Program-made: the position numbers and the translations under genes
The notes under the pieces: model-generated
Seen by the model: the letters and a program-made list of their open reading frames with translations, nothing else
Told to the model about the DNA's origin: nothing
Databases searched by the model: none
Part shown: in pieces, positions 62,332 through 64,000 of the stretch
Layout: each line of letters opens with the position of its first letter
Position numbering within the stretch: the first letter of the stretch is position 1
Assembly: GCF_002931075.1 (NCBI RefSeq)
Contig: NZ_PSTQ01000010.1
Span: forward strand, 62,001 to 126,000
Direction of reading: 5' to 3'
Source of the DNA: Pseudoclavibacter sp. AY1F1
GTDB lineage: Bacteria; Actinomycetota; Actinomycetes; Actinomycetales; Microbacteriaceae
DNA: 64,000 bases

Positions 62332-63360
62332 ATGAAGATCGGACTGCTGACCAGCGGCGGCGACTGCCCCGGACTCAACGCTGTCATTCGCGGCAGCGTG
62401 CTCCACGGCATCAAGACCTACGACAACGAGTTCGTGGGCTTCCGCGACGGCTGGCGGGGTGTCATCGAGGGCGACATCATGGACCTTCCCCGCACGAAGG
62501 TCCGCGGCCTCGCGAAGCAGGGCGGCACGATCCTCGGCACCTCGCGCACGAACCCGTTCGACGGCCCCAATGGTGGTCCTGACAACATCGCCGTCATGAT
62601 GGAGCGCCACTCGGTGGATGCGCTCATCGCGATCGGCGGCGAGGGCACGCTGGCTGGCGCGAAGCGTCTCGCTGACGCCGGTATCCCCGTCATCGGGGTG
62701 CCGAAGACGATCGACAACGACCTCCAGGCCACGGACTACACGTTCGGCTTCGACACGGCCGTGCAGATCGCGACCGACGCCATGGACCGCCTCCGTACGA
62801 CCGGCGAGTCGCACCACCGCGTGATGGTGGCTGAGGTCATGGGTCGCAACGTGGGCTGGATCGCCCTCCATTCGGGTATGGCTGCCGGCGCGCACGCCGT
62901 GCTCATTCCCGAGCAGAAGGTCGCGATGACTCAGGTCGCGGAGTGGGTCTCCGAGGTGCACCAGCGCGGGCGCTCGCCGCTTGTTGTCGTCGCCGAAGGG
63001 TTCATCCCCGAGGGCATGGACGACGTGCTCTCGCAGGGCACCGAGGTCTCCGGCCGGCCGCTGCTCGGCGGTGTCGGTGACTACGTGACTGCTGAGCTCG
63101 AGAAGCTCACGGGCATCGAGACCCGCAACACGACCCTTGGCCACATCCAGCGAGGTGGCGCGCCGACCGGCTTCGACCGCGTGCTCGCGACCCGCTTCGG
63201 CCAGTACGCCGTCGACATGGTCAACGCGAAGCAGTGGGGCAACATGGTCGCCCTCCGCGGCACGGAGATGCAGACGGTCGCCTTCGAGGAGGCGCTCGAC
63301 GGCCTCAAGACGGTTCCGCAGGATCGCTGGGACCAGGCGAAGATCTTCTTCGGCCGCTAG
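62332..63360 (+). CDS. pfkA: 6-phosphofructokinase
   Basis: A 342-residue PfkA-family kinase making fructose 1,6-bisphosphate. TSGGDCPGLNAVIRG starts the protein, IGGEGTLAGA carries Gly at the position that distinguishes ATP- from pyrophosphate-dependent enzymes (Asp in the latter), and GVPKTIDNDL carries the Lys usually seen in the PPi group. The combination Gly plus Lys is as in mycobacterial ATP-PFK, so ATP is the likely donor. GGAG precedes the ATG at about 9 nt. A 40-bp palindromic terminator follows. Confidence 0.92.
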   Translation: MKIGLLTSGGDCPGLNAVIRGSVLHGIKTYDNEFVGFRDGWRGVIEGDIMDLPRTKVRGLAKQGGTILGTSRTNPFDGPNGGPDNIAVMMERHSVDALIAIGGEGTLAGAKRLADAGIPVIGVPKTIDNDLQATDYTFGFDTAVQIATDAMDRLRTTGESHHRVMVAEVMGRNVGWIALHSGMAAGAHAVLIPEQKVAMTQVAEWVSEVHQRGRSPLVVVAEGFIPEGMDDVLSQGTEVSGRPLLGGVGDYVTAELEKLTGIETRNTTLGHIQRGGAPTGFDRVLATRFGQYAVDMVNAKQWGNMVALRGTEMQTVAFEEALDGLKTVPQDRWDQAKIFFGR

Positions 63361-63396
63361 CTACGAGCTCGGTCGGAGGGTCACTGACCCGAGATA

Positions 63397-63436
63397 CGCG
63401 AAGAGGGCGGATGCACGTGCATCCGCCCTCTTCGCG
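63397..63436. terminator. Perfect 40-bp palindrome, bidirectional terminator
   Basis: The arms CGCGAAGAGGGCGGATGCAC and GTGCATCCGCCCTCTTCGCG match perfectly with no unpaired centre. It lies between convergent pfkA and the DUF3817 gene and should stop both. Confidence 0.88.
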
Positions 63437-63467
63437 TCGGTCAGGGTTTTGTGGAGGTGCTCTTGGC

Positions 63468-63974
63468 TCAGTGGGTGCCGGTCGGCCCGACCAGAGCGCC
63501 GCTGAGGGATCCGGTGAGGATGACGACGGCCAGCACGATGACAGCAACGCTCATCGTGATTGGCCGGTCGACGAACCAGCGCACGATGCGCTGCAGTGAG
63601 AAGCCGTTCGCGGGGGCGTCTCGCCAGCCGCCCTCGAGCGCGCCGCGGCGCTCAGCCCACCAGTCGTAGACGAGGGTGGCGAACGGCGGGATGGCCGCGA
63701 ACCAGCCGAGCCCGAACATCCACCACGGCCAGCGCTGGTTGATGCCGACAAAGGCCGTCACGACCAGGTAGACCATGAACATGGCCCCGTGCAGTGAACC
63801 GCCGACCGAGACGAGCAGGTCGGTGGTCTGCGTGACGTACTTGAGGAACATGCCCGTGAGCAGCAGGGCCCACGTGATGGCCTCGCCGATCGAGACGGCG
63901 CGCAGCAGGACGCGCGGAGTGAGGCGCCGGTCGTCGGCCTCGGTCGCCGGAGAGCTCGCCGTGGTCTGCGTCAT
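63468..63974 (-). CDS. DUF3817 domain membrane protein
   Basis: A 168-residue integral membrane protein. Its first 100 residues match the actinobacterial DUF3817 pattern (LRAVSIGEAITWALLLTGMF, GSLHGAMFMVYLVVTAFVG, WPWWMFGLGWFAAIPPFATL), with three helices. A fourth helix near the C-terminus (SVAVIVLAVVILTGSLSGAL) is separated by a polar loop. Function is unknown; members are common and usually lie singly near core genes. Its upstream region is only partly inside the window. Confidence 0.82.
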   Translation of the reverse strand: MTQTTASSPATEADDRRLTPRVLLRAVSIGEAITWALLLTGMFLKYVTQTTDLLVSVGGSLHGAMFMVYLVVTAFVGINQRWPWWMFGLGWFAAIPPFATLVYDWWAERRGALEGGWRDAPANGFSLQRIVRWFVDRPITMSVAVIVLAVVILTGSLSGALVGPTGTH

Positions 63975-64000
63975 CTGAGCGCTCGCCCCGTTCGTTTCCG

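Overview
The window is a stretch of chromosome from a high-GC actinobacterium. Coding density is high, GC-ending codons dominate, and GTG starts are common. Several families typical of actinobacteria appear: a DIP1984-type protein, the MetP/MetS transporter pair, an Acg-like nitroreductase and an AFG1-type ATPase. Short promoters placed directly against start codons are frequent. Together with the habitual GGATGCG codon pair this suggests Microbacteriaceae, but that is an inference from style, not from a marker gene. No rRNA, tRNA, CRISPR array, phage or intact insertion sequence was seen.

Layout. 1-13.7 kb: the 5' part of a secreted protein; a zinc-type CDF exporter with its GntR regulator; chorismate mutase; a MalY-type beta-lyase facing O-acetylhomoserine sulfhydrylase (metY); a run of small lipoproteins and hypothetical proteins; a class V aminotransferase; a ThrE-like exporter; an alcohol dehydrogenase. 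13.9-25.3 kb: a Gfo/Idh oxidoreductase; a UvrA-like ATPase; tatA beside a Tat-exported dioxygenase-fold lipoprotein; then a tight three-gene operon (AMP-forming ligase, two-part acetyltransferase-like protein, Acg-type nitroreductase) that looks biosynthetic or modifying but has no obvious known product; an HSL-type hydrolase. 25.3-31.7 kb: membrane proteins, repeats, a second alcohol dehydrogenase with a cupin, an MmyB-like regulator and an aldo/keto reductase.

31.8-39.8 kb is the most coherent system. A glucitol-type PTS (IIC, IIBC, IIA), GutM, a SAF-domain homoserine-dehydrogenase-like oxidoreductase and a SorC regulator read rightward. A TIM-like isomerase, a GatY-type class II aldolase and a YjbQ protein read leftward from the far end. 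Both transcription units carry a 36-bp operator with the same half-site (TGCAACTTyGTGCA) just downstream of the -10 box, so they probably form one regulon for import of a polyol and its conversion to triose phosphates. The gene set does not match plain sorbitol catabolism.

39.8-64 kb: PlsC-type acyltransferase; a MerR regulator and a VOC protein with a textbook 19-bp-spacer MerR promoter; metP/metS; an AFG1-like ATPase; purL; a DeoR regulator facing galT-galK; a GyrI-like protein; an amino-acid permease; thrC; a YdeI protein; an unusual Nramp-like transporter with a DHDPS-family enzyme and divergent LacI; a TetR/MFS pair; pfkA; and a DUF3817 membrane protein.

Cross-cutting observations. (1) Five intergenic palindromic elements, each exactly 78 bp, share arms of the form TGTCCAACATCAGTGCA. 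(2) A second repeat family, built on CGGGATGGGTT / AACCCATCCCG, includes a perfect 60-bp palindrome that supplies the first codons of the AFG1-like gene. (3) About twenty genes have a -10-like hexamer 6-7 nt before the start codon, pointing to widespread leaderless mRNAs and helping to fix start sites.
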